A DNA stretch of 64,000 nt, taken from Ptiloglossa arizonensis. Lineage: Eukaryota; Arthropoda; Insecta; Hymenoptera; Colletidae. The notes beneath the pieces were generated by a model, which was not told the DNA's origin, made no database searches, and saw nothing but the letters and a program-made list of their open reading frames with translations. Positions 1-13,325 of the stretch are shown piece by piece. Within the stretch, counting starts at the first letter, position 1, and each line of letters starts with the position of its first letter. The stretch spans positions 1,178,001-1,242,000 of the forward strand of contig NC_135050.1 in assembly GCF_051014685.1 (NCBI RefSeq), given 5' to 3'. Made by a program: the position numbers and the translations under genes.

Positions 1-24
1 ATACTTAATTTATAGAAGTATTAC

Positions 25-522
25 CGATTCTATTGTACACTCAACTGCTGAATATATACCACCAATTACAGCAAAATTTTTTCCATGACTAGATGACATA
101 GCCACCATTTCTCTAAATGTTTCACGAACAGTTGGTTGCTTTTCGAGACCAGCTGTACTTGAGGCGAAGGTATAACCAAACAAAGTTATTGCAACGCCCG
201 CAATATATCCTAAAAATATAATTTCTTTTAATCATATTGATACAAATAAAAACTACTTTATATATTATAGTACAAGCATACCTATACAACTACTATAGAT
301 ACATGTAACGGTACAACTTTCTGTTATACTATCCATACGTTTCTCGTCAATAGTTTTAATTCGCACAGGACCTACAGTTCTTGGAATTATGATATTATCT
401 CCAAATCTTTGTTGATTGCCAACAAGATAAAGAGCTATTTTCTCCCAATCACCATCCTTCATAAAGATTTTCTTCTCACTTTCTTCTTGTGGCATTACTT
501 TGGATGGATTAGAGATAGACAT
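25..522 (-). CDS. Tim22: Tim22, mitochondrial inner-membrane import translocase subunit (partial, 3' end off window)
   Basis: Core channel subunit of the TIM22 complex, which inserts multi-pass carrier proteins into the mitochondrial inner membrane. Two exons are visible: 522-282 (starts at ATG 522; donor GTATGC) and 209-25 (acceptor TTTTTAG; donor GTAATA), 142 codons so far with matching phase 1 then phase 0. The protein carries the family landmarks in order: a YLVG segment near residue 33, the ESC cysteine motif before the first membrane helix, a glycine-rich helix ([17 protein letters not shown]), a [10 protein letters not shown] loop, and the [19 protein letters not shown] helix that matches the conserved AKNFA..G..(S/F)xxECxIES block. 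The remaining two helices should lie left of position 1. The identity is by recognised Tim17/22/23-family motifs. It is head-to-head with Cdc7 across about 1.3 kb. Confidence 0.9.
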
Positions 523-1823
523 TTTTATATTTAATTACTGTTTACTTTTTGTAGAAGATACATTCCCATTAGTATGTGTTTTAAATATTTTAATTGATTG
601 TATCCTGTTTCTTTAGATTTTTTAATGTAAAACTGGAATTTAAAAAAATATTTTTAATTTGATAAAAATAAGTGCATATAAGGGAAAAGAAATGGAAGTA
701 ACAAATACTAACAATTAAATCAATTATTATATTCTTAGCATGTTCTTTACTTTAACTTATGATCGTAGGATTTTATTAAGTTACGAATTAAAATGTGTTT
801 GAGGTTAATCTTAAGGTGGATATACATTACTGAATAGTTCGTGAACACTGTTGTAAACAATGTTCAAAAGCAGCTCACAAACTTTTTATGATCATTACTT
901 AATCCTTTCGCGAACACTAACCGTAACAATTTACGGACATCTTTCGAAGAAATATGTTCACTAATAGTTCAGGAATTGTTTTGTTTGTTATTCTAGCAAC
1001 AGTTTCTTGAGACAATCAGTTTGTTGAGAAAAGATTAGATTGTTCACAAAATGTGTATGAGCAATATTTATGAGCTATTTTTCGGTGAATACCGAAATTA
1101 CATAATATAATCAAGAATGGTATACGAATAGACAATTTCTAGGAAATTGAAATTCAATTGTTCGCGAATGATTTGTAAATGTTAGTAGAGATACACCTTC
1201 AAAGTTTTCAGTATTAAGTCGTCTTTTAATGTAAATACAAATAACAATATAATTTAAAAAAAAAACAATAGAAATATATTTCTTTCTTTCAAATAGAAAT
1301 CTACAGTTTCATCATTTTCATATATTCACTACGTTTTATGTATGTTATTCAATAATATTAAAATTAAAAAAACTTTTGATAAGAATTTTATATGAATTAT
1401 AAAACAATCAAAAATTGAGAAAATCAAAGTAAAATAAAAATTATATTCTTTTCCTATTTAATACAAAAGCCCTACATTTTGAAGCATAAAATTATAATTA
1501 ATGACATTTTTACACTTGTCAAAGCAATAAATAAAGAAATTTTTTGTTAAAAATCAATAAAATCGTATTATAATAAAATTCTCTGAAACCTCAAATTTTC
1601 GATCGATGTATACTTATATTTTTCATTTTTTAATATTACAAATCATGTGCACTTTAACTTTCTAGAATGGCGCCAATGTCTGATGATTGTGACAGCTATC
1701 ATGCACGTGACAGTTACTTAATTCCAATGTTAAATAGAAAAATTTCTAATTTGTTAAATGAAATAATTAGGAAGTTAATAACATGATAATAAAATTGAGT
1801 GCTTTATATCATATATTGTAATT
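523..1823. other. intergenic region between Tim22 and Cdc7 (divergent promoters)
   Basis: AT-rich DNA between two divergent starts. It should hold both promoters, but I cannot place a TATA box or initiator with confidence. A possible decayed inverted-repeat element lies at 813-1199 (separate entry). Nothing else was seen. Confidence 0.6.
813..1199. mobile_element. candidate MITE with short inverted ends
   Basis: The left end reads AAGGTGGATATA and the right end, reverse-complemented, reads AAGGTGTATCTC. About 20-25 bases further in, both sides carry a TTCG(T/C)GAAC block. The interior also has several GTTC(G/A)(C/T)GAAC-like words. No transposase is present and no clean target duplication was found, so this is tentative. 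Confidence 0.35.
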
Positions 1824-3666
1824 ATGGAAGGAAGAGCTCAAATTGAAGAGGATAATGAAGATGGTTAAAAATTTGTTTTCTAATTTTGTTTACCAAATGC
1901 GTTTAAATTCTAACAGAGGCAAAATAAAATTTAATACATGATACTTTCAGAAAAAGATAATATTGTCGCCCTTAAAAATAGAGTTCCATTATTAAATGAT
2001 TTATTTCATGTACATGGAAAAGTTGGGGAAGGAACTTTCAGTTCTGTATTTTTAGCTACATTAAAATCTTCTGATGGATCTAAAAAATTTGCATTAAAAC
2101 ATTTAGTACCTACTCGTCATCCTGAAAAGATTGAACGTGAACTGCAATGTATGCAACAGATAGGGTAATAGACATGTTAAATCTTGATTATATTTTAATG
2201 AAGAATATATATATAAACATTTATGTGCACTTATATTACAAAATTCTGAACAAAATTTCTTTTCAGAGGAAAGGACTATGTAGTTGGATTAGAATTGTGT
2301 CTACGAAGTTTTGAAACGGTGGTGTTTGTAATGCCATATATGAGACACAACAAATTTTCGGTACATTTTTATTTACATTTCAATGAATTTTATATAATTT
2401 TAAACAAATACTGTGACTTCATAATTTTTCTTCAATAACTGTAAATAGGATTATGTGCAAAATATGACTGTTCAAGAATCAAAGGATTACATGATAGCAT
2501 TATTAACTGCATTACGAAGAGTCCATCAATTTAATATTATACATAGAGATGTTAAGCCTAGTAATTTTTTATATGATCGGTGCAATAAAAGGTAAATGTG
2601 TGTTAATTATTTTTATATGAGACTGTTTTAATATAAACTTAATACATCATTTTCTTATATGATATAGATACTTATTAGTAGACTTTGGATTAGCCCAAGA
2701 ATATGTAGCTGAAGATAAGTCTAATAAACTTAAGTCAATTAATTCCGAAACTCAGTCTCTCAAACGGAAAAGATCAGATGAAGTGAAGTATTCATTGTTT
2801 AGAATAATAAACAATATTCGTACTTCTTTAAAAGGTTTTAATACTATTTTCTTAAAATGTTTTTCCAGAATAGTTTAAATCTTTCTCTTAGTTCGAGAAA
2901 AAAAGTTACAGGAGAAAAATGTTATTGTTTCGGAAAACCAAAAGTATGTTCGCTGTGTACATCGAGACCAGAGCAGGCAGCCCCAAGAGCTGGCACACCA
3001 GGATTTCGTGCACCTGAAGTTTTATTAAAATATCCTTCACAAACACCAGCAATCGATATTTGGGCAAGTGGAGTTATGATGTTATGCATTCTCAGTGGTA
3101 CACAACCATTTTTCCATTCTCCAGATGATTGTACAGCTTTAGCAGAAATAACTACCATATTTGGATCAAGTAAAATGCAGCAATGTGCACATAAATTAGG
3201 TATCACAACTATTTTTTTTTTAATTTAATTAAAAGATATTGCAAAATATTTTATTCACTTCCATTTTATTTATTTTTCATGTTTTAAACATTTTCTTTGC
3301 AATATTAGGAAAAAAAATTATTTTTAATGAAGATGTACCAGGGGTTGACATTGTATCTTTATGTCAGAAGTTACAAAAAAGAAATAAAGGTTTATTAAAT
3401 AATAGTAGAGATCATAGCATGTATAAAAAGGTATTTTGATTTATCATTTATTTATAATCATTAATAATTAGTGTCGTTTTAAAAAATTTTATGTAACAAT
3501 ATTTATAACTTTGTATTAAAGAATATTTGTTATATATTTTAAGGCATCATCAAATGTTCAGTTTCCAAAAGAAGCATATCATCTTTTACTAAGACTGTTG
3601 GATTTAGACTACAAAACACGCCTTACTGCAGACCAAGCTTTAGATCATCCATTTTTTAAATTATAA
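1824..3666 (+). CDS. Cdc7: Cdc7 serine/threonine kinase (DBF4-dependent kinase catalytic subunit)
   Basis: Kinase that phosphorylates MCM helicase subunits to fire replication origins, with the Dbf4 partner. Exons: 1824-1863, 1951-2164, 2267-2360, 2449-2591, 2668-2782, 2869-3199, 3309-3430, 3544-3666; 393 residues, all phases agree. Motifs: glycine loop GEGTFS (39-44), ATP lysine K63 in FALKHL, catalytic HRDVKPSN (148-155), DFG (169-171), and GTPGFRAPE (244-252). Between DFG and APE sits the Cdc7 kinase insert, whose end carries C220, C222, C229 and C232, the CxCx6CxxC zinc-binding pattern of this family. Exon 5 ends at a GTGAAG donor because the next GT is out of frame. The start is either ATG 1824 (tiny acidic first exon) or ATG 1938 without that intron. 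It is short beside vertebrate Cdc7 because the later insert is reduced. Convergent with unc-45. Confidence 0.92.
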
Positions 3667-4138
3667 TAAATTTTTCCAGTTACTTTAATTACTTATTATT
3701 TTTTGCATATTGGTATGAAAAGTGTGCATATATTGAAACGTATACAAATTTAATATTGTATTTAATTTTTGTTATACTGAAAAATATTGCATATCATGTA
3801 ACTTGTACATATACATATACATGTATACAAACATAATATGCTGTTTACATAAAATAAATAATTAAAATTTCTAAACAGTAAATAAATAATTTTATTCTAA
3901 TTGGCAACAATAATATATATCAAATTGTTAATAAATGCAATACCTACATAATTTTAGTTATTTCTGGACAAAAAATTCTTAAATAAGTATCTAACCCTTT
4001 TGTTGCACTATTTGCTATAAAAGACAAGAATGAATACATCCTCTAAGGCACTTCATGCGAATATAAAATATAATCATAATTGTATATTTGATATCGTATT
4101 TATGGTTTTAATAATTAAGTTAAGTATATGTTGCATGT
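3667..4138. other. convergent 3' region of Cdc7 and unc-45
   Basis: AT-rich 3' flank shared by two convergent genes. AATAAA occurs across the Cdc7 stop (3665-3670) and again near 3853. On the other strand an AATAAA overlaps the unc-45 stop codon. The true polyadenylation sites cannot be fixed from sequence alone. Confidence 0.55.
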
Positions 4139-7100
4139 TTATTCAACATTTTCCAAATTATTTATACTTTGTGATACTTGTTCTGCATTTGCACTTTTCT
4201 CAATAAGTTTCCATTCTGCTGCAGCTTCTAATGCATTAGCTGCTATTTCCTTTATCTTTATATTTTCTACTGTATCACTCTTTGTTAAAGCCATTAAAAT
4301 TTCCATTATATCAGTTTCAATTAATCTGGCTGCGACGTCTTTTACACTTTTGATCATATTTGAAACAATTACAACTCCTCTATGCTGCAAATCGGAATTT
4401 GGATTAGCGAGCAAAAACCGTAATGATTCCAGCCAATTCTTTGAATCAAGTATTTTAATGCATGATTTTTTGCTAATTGATGTCAACATTGCTAATGCTC
4501 CTGCTGCTGCTAAGCTTGTATCTATATCCTCATCTTCACAAAGGATTACTAGATATTTAACTCTATCATTTTCTTGCTCGTAGTACTTTATAACATCTTC
4601 ACACATCATTAAATTATTCATTACTTGAGTGGATGCACGTTTTAACATTTCATGATCTTCAAACATGTAAACTTCAACTTTTTGAAAACCTCCTTCTTTC
4701 AATATTCGTTTTCTAATACCATCATTAATACCTGCTAAGTTGCACAATGCCATCAAAGCTTCAAAGTTTTCAAGTGCTGAACAATCTGGATTTAAAAGAT
4801 TTAAGAATGGTCGAACTACTTCCATTATCCTTTGTCCAGGAAATGCAACTTCTGGGTTTATTGTAATTCCTAAACGTGCAAGAGCTTGTGATGCTTGCTT
4901 CTTTCCTTTATCTGTTCCATCTAAAGCCAATGGTAAAAGGGCTTTTGCTCCACCTTGTTGGACAACAATTCCTCTTACCTCTGGTTGACTACAAATTGCA
5001 TTGAAAACGCGTGCTATTAATTCTTTGCTGTTCTGACTTTCCGTTTTAGAGAGGCTAACTAATGCGCTCGTAACACCAGCTTTAGCTAAAGCAGTTACTC
5101 TCTTATTTACAAAATCTATATCATCAAATTCATGTTCTTCGGGTATATGATGTTTAGCAAATTTAGCTAATTCTACCATTTCTGGTATAATTTCTTGTTT
5201 ATCGTAAGCATTACACAAATTTACTAATGTTGTAACAACACCATAGACCACAGATTGATCCCCAGTTTTAGCAACTTCTATCATTGCTTGAACAGCTTCA
5301 CGATCTTCAATTAATTTTTCTTTAACTTCAGCATCAAAAGTGAGATATGATAATCCTTCAACTGCCCATTTTCTCATATCTTTTTGTTTTTTAGGATTAA
5401 TTAAAAATCTTCTACAAGCTTCAGCCAATTTTTTTGTTGCTCCATCAGCAAATGGTCTTATTGTGGCATCTGAACCACCTGAACTACCTAATTTACACAA
5501 ACCTACTAAAGCACGTACTCGGATAGAATCATCTCGAGATTGATATAATTTTTTTAATATATTCGCGCCTTGATTGATAATTGCAGTAGCTTTGTCTTTT
5601 TTTGACGCAGCAGCAACAATACACTCGCAAGCAACCTTTTGTTGCAATAAATCATCTGTGCCAGCCATAACAAGTATCATTTCCAAAATACCTTCTTTAG
5701 CAATTATTGTGTTTCCAACATCCAATGGACCAAGTAATAAAGTTGTTATTGCAACTACAACTCGGATCTATTTGAGACAGGATAAACAAGAATATTAGAA
5801 ACACAAGTTAAACACTTGTGTTTTTCATAACAAGCTTCCCATAAAATGTTGTAAAAGACATATATTGCTTACCTTAGATTCCATATCTGGTGTAAGTAAT
5901 TTATCTTTAATGTATTCATCAATAGCATTTCTAAATTTCTCTTTTGCTGCATCATAATACATGTTTTCATAAATTCTTGCCAAACATACACTAGTCACGG
6001 TTCTAGTGGATGATGTAATATCCATTGAAGATTCATATTTATATTCTTCAAGTTCACTTGCTACCTCCATTAAACGTTGTAAGCCACGAAGTTCCACCAA
6101 TTGTTCTGCCCAATTTAAAGCAGTGTAATGTATATTGCGCATAATAAGTTCTATAATAGCATCTCTTCCTATTCCAGAGATTGTTCTACTTGTTACACTG
6201 TATAATAAAGAAGATAAAATTGTATCAATTTCTTTATTATATTTATCACATAATTCTTTTTTTGGTTTTGTATCTGGTTTATTATCCATCCCACTATAAG
6301 TATTAAGTATAGTCTGCAACACGGTATAAAATTTAAATACATATTTTAATCATATTAATGATTTTTCATAGTTGTTACATTTACAAACCTGTAGACAATA
6401 TTGAGCAGCATTTACTCTTTCTGTAATTTTACTGTTTATCATTTCTAAACACCAAGGTATACCAATATTTTTCACAATAATTTCAGTCCGATTAATATTA
6501 TCTTTACATAATTCTGCAATAATTCTAATTGCGATTATTATTATTTCTTCATTTTTCTCAAGTTTTAATATTTTTATTAGTTTAGGAACAACTTTCTCAT
6601 TAAACATTATTTCTGCTCCTGCTCTTTCCCGAGCAAGAACAAGTAAATTATTCATTGCCGTTTCACGCTTTTCACTATCCCCTTTCGTTTCAAAAGCTAA
6701 ATCCATCATCTGTGATACCTTCAAAAGAATATAATTGCACACTGAATTATAACTATCACTATATTAAATCTCATTATAAATTTTAATGTAATTTGCAATA
6801 TACATTTTTTCAGTTATTTATATATTATATGTGAGGTCTATTATGCTATACAATTAATGTTATAGTACCAACCTTGGCACTAACGCGAGAATTTTGTTTG
6901 TATCTTTCTTGTACAATTTCATGTAATCGTGCAAGAATAGGCTGAATTGCCTTGTTGCCAGGATCTGCTGAAATAATATATCTTGCATCACGATATGCTT
7001 CTTCAAATCTTTCTAATGATTCCAATGCTTGACATCTGCGAAATAATGCTTTAGGATTGTTTGGACATATTTTAAGAGCTTCGTCGCAATCTCTAATGGC

Positions 7101-7292
7101 TTTGTTATATTCCTCTTGTTTTAAATATACAGCTGCACGATTCTTATAATATATAGCTTTTTCAGAATTGTCTTCATTTGTAAGCTTTAATGCATTTGTA
7201 TAACAACTCAAAGCTTCTGACCAATTTCCTTTATTGAAATTTTCATTACCTTTTTCTTTCCATTCATGTGCAGTCAGATTTGTTTTTGTCAT
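4139..7292 (-). CDS. unc-45: UNC-45 myosin chaperone (TPR and UCS domain protein)
   Basis: Co-chaperone that links Hsp90 to myosin heads for folding and thick-filament assembly in muscle and cytoplasm. Exons: 7292-6873, 6718-6389, 6313-5873, 5767-4139; 140+110+147+543 codons give 939 residues, the usual family length, and every junction is phase 0. Residues 1-115 form three TPR repeats (WKEKGNENFNKGNWSEALSCYTNAL, then two more), the Hsp90-binding module. Residues about 130-500 are the armadillo-like central region. Residues about 520-930 are the UCS myosin-binding domain, with IRALVGLCKLGS-like, WAVEGLSYLTFDA, VAQGG-like, FPGQRIMEVVRP, NFEALMALCNLAGI and LQHRGVVIVSNM segments, all family hallmarks. 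Insects have one unc-45, equivalent to vertebrate UNC45A and UNC45B. ATG 7292 is chosen because the TPR begins directly after it. Confidence 0.95.
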
Positions 7293-9825
7293 GGTGCAAG
7301 ATGTTTTAACTGAAAAATTACTTTAATAAGATCCACAACAAAAATTTTTATTGGCTTAAAGGACATGTACTGTATTAACTGTAGCATAAAATAAATCAAT
7401 ATTAATTTAATTTAATGAACATAAAATGGAAAACTATTAGAAAATTAGAAGTAATATTAATGTAATACGTACTAGGAAATATATAATATATATTGTATAA
7501 ACTTCGAATTAAAGATACACTCGTCAGAAATTTGATTACCGGTAACACTTTCCAAAGTCTGCAACACAATACTGAGGCTGGTAACGGTTCCTCATCGCGT
7601 TAAAAAGGACTCAGAACTGCCCAGACGTTACTAGATTGATTCAAGTTTATTTTAAACTGTGTTCGCCCAACGGTTTGAACGAAAATATAAGCGTCGTATT
7701 AAAATAGATTTCGTATACACTAAACAATAGTGTTCTCATCTTAGCTATATCCTAACCATACTAACTAGAATTCCACAATACATGCGCTGTTAATAGTGTT
7801 TAATCACAACATATTTATAAATGAAACAGTGTTTCTTTATATCACTTTATACTTTTTATTTTGAAGTTTTTATATAACTCATATATACATATTTGAAATA
7901 AAATTAAACAAGAGGTTTTAACCTGTAGTACAATTGTGTAAACGTTTGAGATGTTGCGCCTGTGCACTATGCAACATCTAGATCTATTACCTTTTACCAC
8001 ATAAAGAGAAAATCACTAGTTCCAACACCAATCGAAACTTCATCTTTGAACAGGCATCGTGGTTGGTCCGAGAATTAGTGACCTCTTGCAAGTAAAAATG
8101 TATAATCGCGCAAACGCACATAAGCACCTATAGTAGTAGTAAATACAGGTGCAGTTTTTAAATGTATCAAGTAACAACGGGTGATAATTTACAATGGAAC
8201 TGTTAATATTTATAAAAGGATTGAAATAATTGTATCATCATTGTAGCTATTGTTTACTAAATTGTTGGAATGTAATTACAAACACATTACATGGAAATTA
8301 TATATTTTATAATAACTTTTTATATGAATGAACAGGCAGATATTGAAAAAAGTATTTTATTTATTTCACGTTCTTCATTACATTACATTCTCCACATGAC
8401 AGTTATATTGCAGCGGCATACAATGATTTTAAATTCTTGTTTCTAATTCCTTCATTATGTATGAGTTTATAATTTTCCATTAGATACTTTTCATCCATGA
8501 GTTTAAGGATACTATTAATTTGGAAGTTATGAGCGAAATTTGAAATTTAATTTTATATTATATTGCTAATGACATTATTTGTAATGGAAGTACACATGGA
8601 GGAAAAAATATACAAGTACACATAACTAAACAAATTTGATTTAATAATTAAACTAATTCGTAATTGCAATTGCAATGATTTCCTATGTTATTATTATTTG
8701 ACAAAATTTATTTATGAAATAGAATTTAGAACCGCAGCGTATGTCTAAATATTCTGCTAAATAACAAGTTGTATGAATTAAAATATATTACAGAATTATT
8801 TAAATAATCACCATACATCAATCCATTTAAGTCGTCGTAAAAATTTTTGTGATAAAAAATGCAGTTTAAAAACAATTTTAATATTAATTTTCTTTAATTT
8901 GAAAACCATTAAATAAAATGATGTGTTTAGTTACTGTAAAAAGTTATAAAATTAATAGATTATGTATTATATATGTGTTATATATAATAATGAAAATAAT
9001 ATAACTTTACTCAAAACATTATTTTTGAGAAAAATTCCAGTTGTACTTTATCAATGTACGATTTAATAAGAGACTTGATATTTTAATTTACATTAATATT
9101 TGTAGCATTTATAGGAAATATTTAATATTGTGTAAGTAGTGTGTTCCAATGTGTTTTGTTGCATTTCAAATATTAAATATTGTAATAGCACTTATCTAGT
9201 ATACAAGTAATTTTATTTATGAATCTACATAATAGTTCCGTGTAATTATTAGGTATATTGCAAACATACATTGTAAATAATTTTGCATACATGTTCATAA
9301 ATAAATTTATTTGTAATCTCTAGAAATTGTATATTAAATGAAAACACTAAAATATAGGACTTGTGTAATTATTTATCGACTTATGAAAATAAAACACAAA
9401 AATAAGTCAGAAAAATAAGTTCTACTTACACAAAATTTTGTCACATTGAAAATATTAGATTTTTATATTTCTTTTTAATTCTCACTTGAAATTATTTGTT
9501 GTAAATTGCAAAAATAAATCTTATACTAAAAGAGTTTTATTTTTAATCACACGAGGTTCTACGACAAACATTGGATCAGTTATGAATGGTGATAAGTAAT
9601 TGAGAATAATCTAAGAAGTTTTTAAGCAGAATTTGTTTAGAACATACTGCAAAATGACATTAAAATATGCTACTTACATTACCGATTAATAAAAAATATA
9701 ATACGAATGGTGATAACTGAAGTGTTGCGAGATTATGATATAAACAGAAATTTTGTTATTAACAAAATATGATGATAGAAGGGATGAGTTCTTTTTATTT
9801 CAGTGGACTATTTTTATTGAATGTT
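7293..9825. other. AT-rich intergenic region upstream of unc-45 and downstream of the DCN1-like gene
   Basis: It contains the unc-45 promoter and 5' untranslated region (not resolvable) and the 3' flank of the DCN1-like gene. TTTATT words (AATAAA on the minus strand) just below 9826 are plausible polyadenylation signals for the latter. No open frame with a family signature, no RNA gene and no repeat with clear borders was seen. Confidence 0.55.
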
Positions 9826-11167
9826 TCAGCTGCCTCTAACTTCTGTTGATGATGCTTCCTTACCTCGTTGCATTTTTAACCATTCAACAAATTCATCAAG
9901 CATCACTGGCCCTGTGAAAACAATTTATATAATGAATGTACACAATGTATAAAATTGTTGCTAATGACATTATAAAATTACGTACATGCTCCATCTAAAT
10001 CATAATTAGATAAATCATGATTGATTGTACGAGAGAATTCTAATATGTTGCACCATTGATCTTTATTGATCACTTTGTACTTTGATTGATCTAGGAACTG
10101 AGCAAACTGTGTGAACAGTGGCCAATGCTTTCCCAAAAGTAATTGTAGCATAATTCTTGCAGTTTCCATATCCATGCTTCTTTGATCTTTGTCCTGAAAT
10201 GTAACAATATTAATAACACTTATACACAGATGTATAAAATATTAAAAAATTTATAAATGGCAATGCTTACTCTAGCAAAATCATAAGCATATCTATAAAT
10301 TCCCTTGAAAGTATGTGGATCATTTAACTGATTCCTTAGGTACTCAAGTTTCTGTTGTATTTTACTAATAGAATCACACTGCAATTCCGAAAGGCCTTTT
10401 AACCATTCGCTTAGTGTGAAAAAACCCATTTGACGGGCATTCATTTTATATGCAAGGACAAGCATTACTACATTTTCAGGTTCTACGCCAATGTCTTCGC
10501 AAAACTTTTCCATTCCTTCAGGACCAAGTGTGTCTGAATCATCAGGTGTTGTGTATTCTCTAAACCATGTAATGCACCTCTTTTGAGAAAAGGATGAAGT
10601 GCTCGAGACATCTTCTGTTTTTGTATAGCGTCTTGCACTGAAAGAAATAAGTATCAGTATTTACTATATCTAATCAACTTCAATATTGTTTCATAGAATT
10701 AAAAACATTGTTCCAACATGTGCTAAAATAAGTAAGTTCAAAAACATTTTCATATTTTATCTCTCCCTATATATTTTTATATTATTCCATTTGAATTCCA
10801 TAAATGAGACACTTTCATACAATTACATACAACTGCAAGTTTTCCAATTATTATTATTTATTTACTTTTGTAACTCATATCTTATTCTAATTATGATTCT
10901 TTTAAACGAGATTATATTAGAATAAAAAGAAATGTATTATCTAAAATAATACTTAAGAGTGTTCATGTAGAATTTAATTTTATAATGTTATTAGGCAAAA
11001 ATGAATACTCTAGACATACAATACTTCAATATAATTTACCTAGACGTGTGTCTAAGTCGTTTTGACGGATGCCTTGGTATACCCTCTTCATGGGCACTAG
11101 GTGTCATTTCAATAGATGTATGGTGATGATTTGTGCTAGAGGGCGCTCTACGCTTGCTGCGTGGCAT
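9826..11167 (-). CDS. SCCRO4: DCN1-like protein, DCUN1D4/5 type (cullin neddylation co-E3)
   Basis: Promotes transfer of NEDD8 from the E2 to cullins, so activating cullin-RING ubiquitin ligases; DCUN1D4/5 members are largely nuclear. Exons: 11167-11040, 10637-10271, 10193-9986, 9911-9826; phases 2, 0, 1; 262 residues. The N-terminus is basic (PRSKRR and PSKRLR), as expected for a nuclear form. The PONY domain covers about 70-250, with [20 protein letters not shown], a [10 protein letters not shown] segment, [34 protein letters not shown] and [18 protein letters not shown], the signature that binds cullin WHB and E2. The symbol is the Drosophila one for the DCUN1D4/5 orthologue; the 4-versus-5 choice has no meaning in insects. 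A GTAAGT donor on the minus strand at 11600 suggests an untranslated first exon. Confidence 0.92.
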
Positions 11168-11599
11168 CCCTCTTTTAACTAAAACCAAAATTTACTGTTT
11201 TTATAAATAGATATAACATGAAGTACTTTAAATTTTAAATAATGTTTTAATGTTTGTAAGTTAATAAGCATAAAAAATGTTTTATAAATATATTATAATA
11301 AAATAAATATTTGGCTAATAAGTATTCTAATCATATAGACTGGTACCTTTAATAAATATTAATTACAACAAATCATCATATTGCATCTACATTATTTTTA
11401 TACTACTATGTACGCAATAGATTTTTTTAAAAATTAAAAAAAAAAAACAAATATTTTTGTAAAGAATATTTCAATTTTATTGAATCAGGAAAAACAAACA
11501 AATATAGATTGACAAAAGATGATCTTATTAATAAGTGTAAAAAAATTACATAGACAATTTGTGCATATATTAATACAGCATACAAAATACATTACTTAC

Positions 11600-11720
11600 C
11601 ACGCAGCAAAGATGTAAGTAATCAGAAAAATTAAGGAGATTCAAAGGATCCGTAATACAACTGTTTTGTACTAGCTAAACTGACATCTCCTTTCCGTGTT
11701 ATAAGATCGAGTATGAGGTT
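11600..11720 (-). other. possible untranslated first exon of the DCN1-like gene
   Basis: A minus-strand consensus donor (GTG then GTAAGT) ends at 11600, about 430 bases upstream of the coding ATG at 11167. A TTTTGGTTTTAG acceptor-like stretch lies just before that ATG. The transcription start is not visible, so the outer border is a guess. Confidence 0.3.
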
Positions 11721-12365
11721 AGGTTCGACGATTAATTGAAGTATCACGTAATTTTCAACTTTTCTTACACTAGTTTTAACCGCTTTGTACATGTGATATT
11801 GCAAACAAATACCTAAGAGCCATCAATACATTGTATAAGTAGAATTAATTTTGAATTGCGTTTGTAATGTGGAAATAGAAGGTGCAAGTTACTATTAAAA
11901 GAGCTTATGTATGCAAATTATTTTCAGCTGCGACACGAGTCGCATTTTAATGTTAGACATTTGCAGGAATGTGGATCAATGATTACCACATAATTATAAT
12001 GAAATATATAAATGTATAATGAATCGAAAAGACCCTCCCTACCTTCTTCACCGAACCACTAGAGTAATTGTACCAGAAATGTATTTCGCACAGTCAAAAG
12101 TCAACATCAATATAAAACTTGCTTTGTAGTTCAGTCTATAAAAATAATATTAAGCATAGTGTCAGCGTCGTCAAATATTTAGCTAATCTATTAATTTGGA
12201 TATTTTGTACTACCTAAACGCTGCACGGTTAAATAAAACTTTTTCACAGCTCCGCTTTATTTCATTTTATTGCCGTTTCGAGTCAGCATGCCTTTTTCGC
12301 AGGGATGCCAAATGCAGAATCTATTTCTCACTAGTGGGAGCAACTATTGGAAAATAAAAGACAGA

Positions 12366-12407
12366 TATCGATGCTGTTTTAATCGCGTTATTTCGATACT
12401 ATCGATA
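12366..12407. promoter_or_regulatory. DRE-like motif pair (TATCGATA)
   Basis: A perfect palindromic TATCGATA at 12400-12407 lies within ACTATCGATAGC, and a one-off copy TATCGATG lies at 12366-12373. TATCGATA is the DREF-binding element of housekeeping promoters in Drosophila. Which gene it would serve here is unclear: the DCN1-like ATG is over 1 kb away. Another isolated TATCGATA lies at 24124-24131. Confidence 0.3.
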
Positions 12408-13325
12408 GCTTGAATTAACGTGGGAAAATTTGTGTAGAAACATGCAGATATCAAATTAATATTTTACATAAACAATAGTTTACTCACAAAATTGTTTTCT
12501 TCTTATCAGATAAATAGAAATTTGCTTTGTACAATGCCAAAATATTAAAATTCTATGAATTTTTCTTAAACTGTTTATTTGAAAATTAATTAAATTATTC
12601 AGTGTATTTAAATAATAAAATATAAATACCTGTAAAGTATTTGTTTACATCTATTGATAATCTTATAAGTTGATCATAGTACATATCCACAGTCGGTATA
12701 ACGTTTTATTACTGACACAGATGAATTACCTTATGGGAATTAATGCACAGCAAAATATAGAATAGGCGTTACAAGTGATGTTTTTTCGTGTCACATGGAT
12801 CAGGGGTACAGCTGAGAGATATAGAATGTATATACATTTTGTCTTACGCAACTTGATATAACACAATTTGGAAGAAACAACCTCATAAAATATCAATGGC
12901 TTTGAAATCACAGACGAGATGTAGACGTATCATTTTGTAGGGTGGTGTCATGCAATACCGACCTCGTTAAATATTAGTGGTTTTGAAGCGACCTCTTCGT
13001 TTTAAAAACGGCGATGTTTCTACGAAGTCGGTAAATGTAATAAATGTAGAAAACTCGTCTCTGTACATCGTTAACAATTCTATTAAACCTTTCAGTTTAT
13101 TAATTTATATTAAACTTAACAGTTTATTGAAATTTTCCAAGTTCCAATTACTCTCAGACTCCTATTTTGTAAAGTGTACCTTATACTCTAAAGAAAAAAG
13201 GACACTTGGAACTTTCATATCTCTTTCCTTGATTCTTCATTTAAAATCGCATAAAGGAAATGAAAGCAAAACAAGGAAAGTAAATATTTCATTTGGAACT
13301 TTACTTTGACAGTGGCGTCACTCAC

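Noticed and set aside
4128..4583. 151-codon plus-strand frame
   Set aside because: It is the antisense shadow of the last unc-45 exon.
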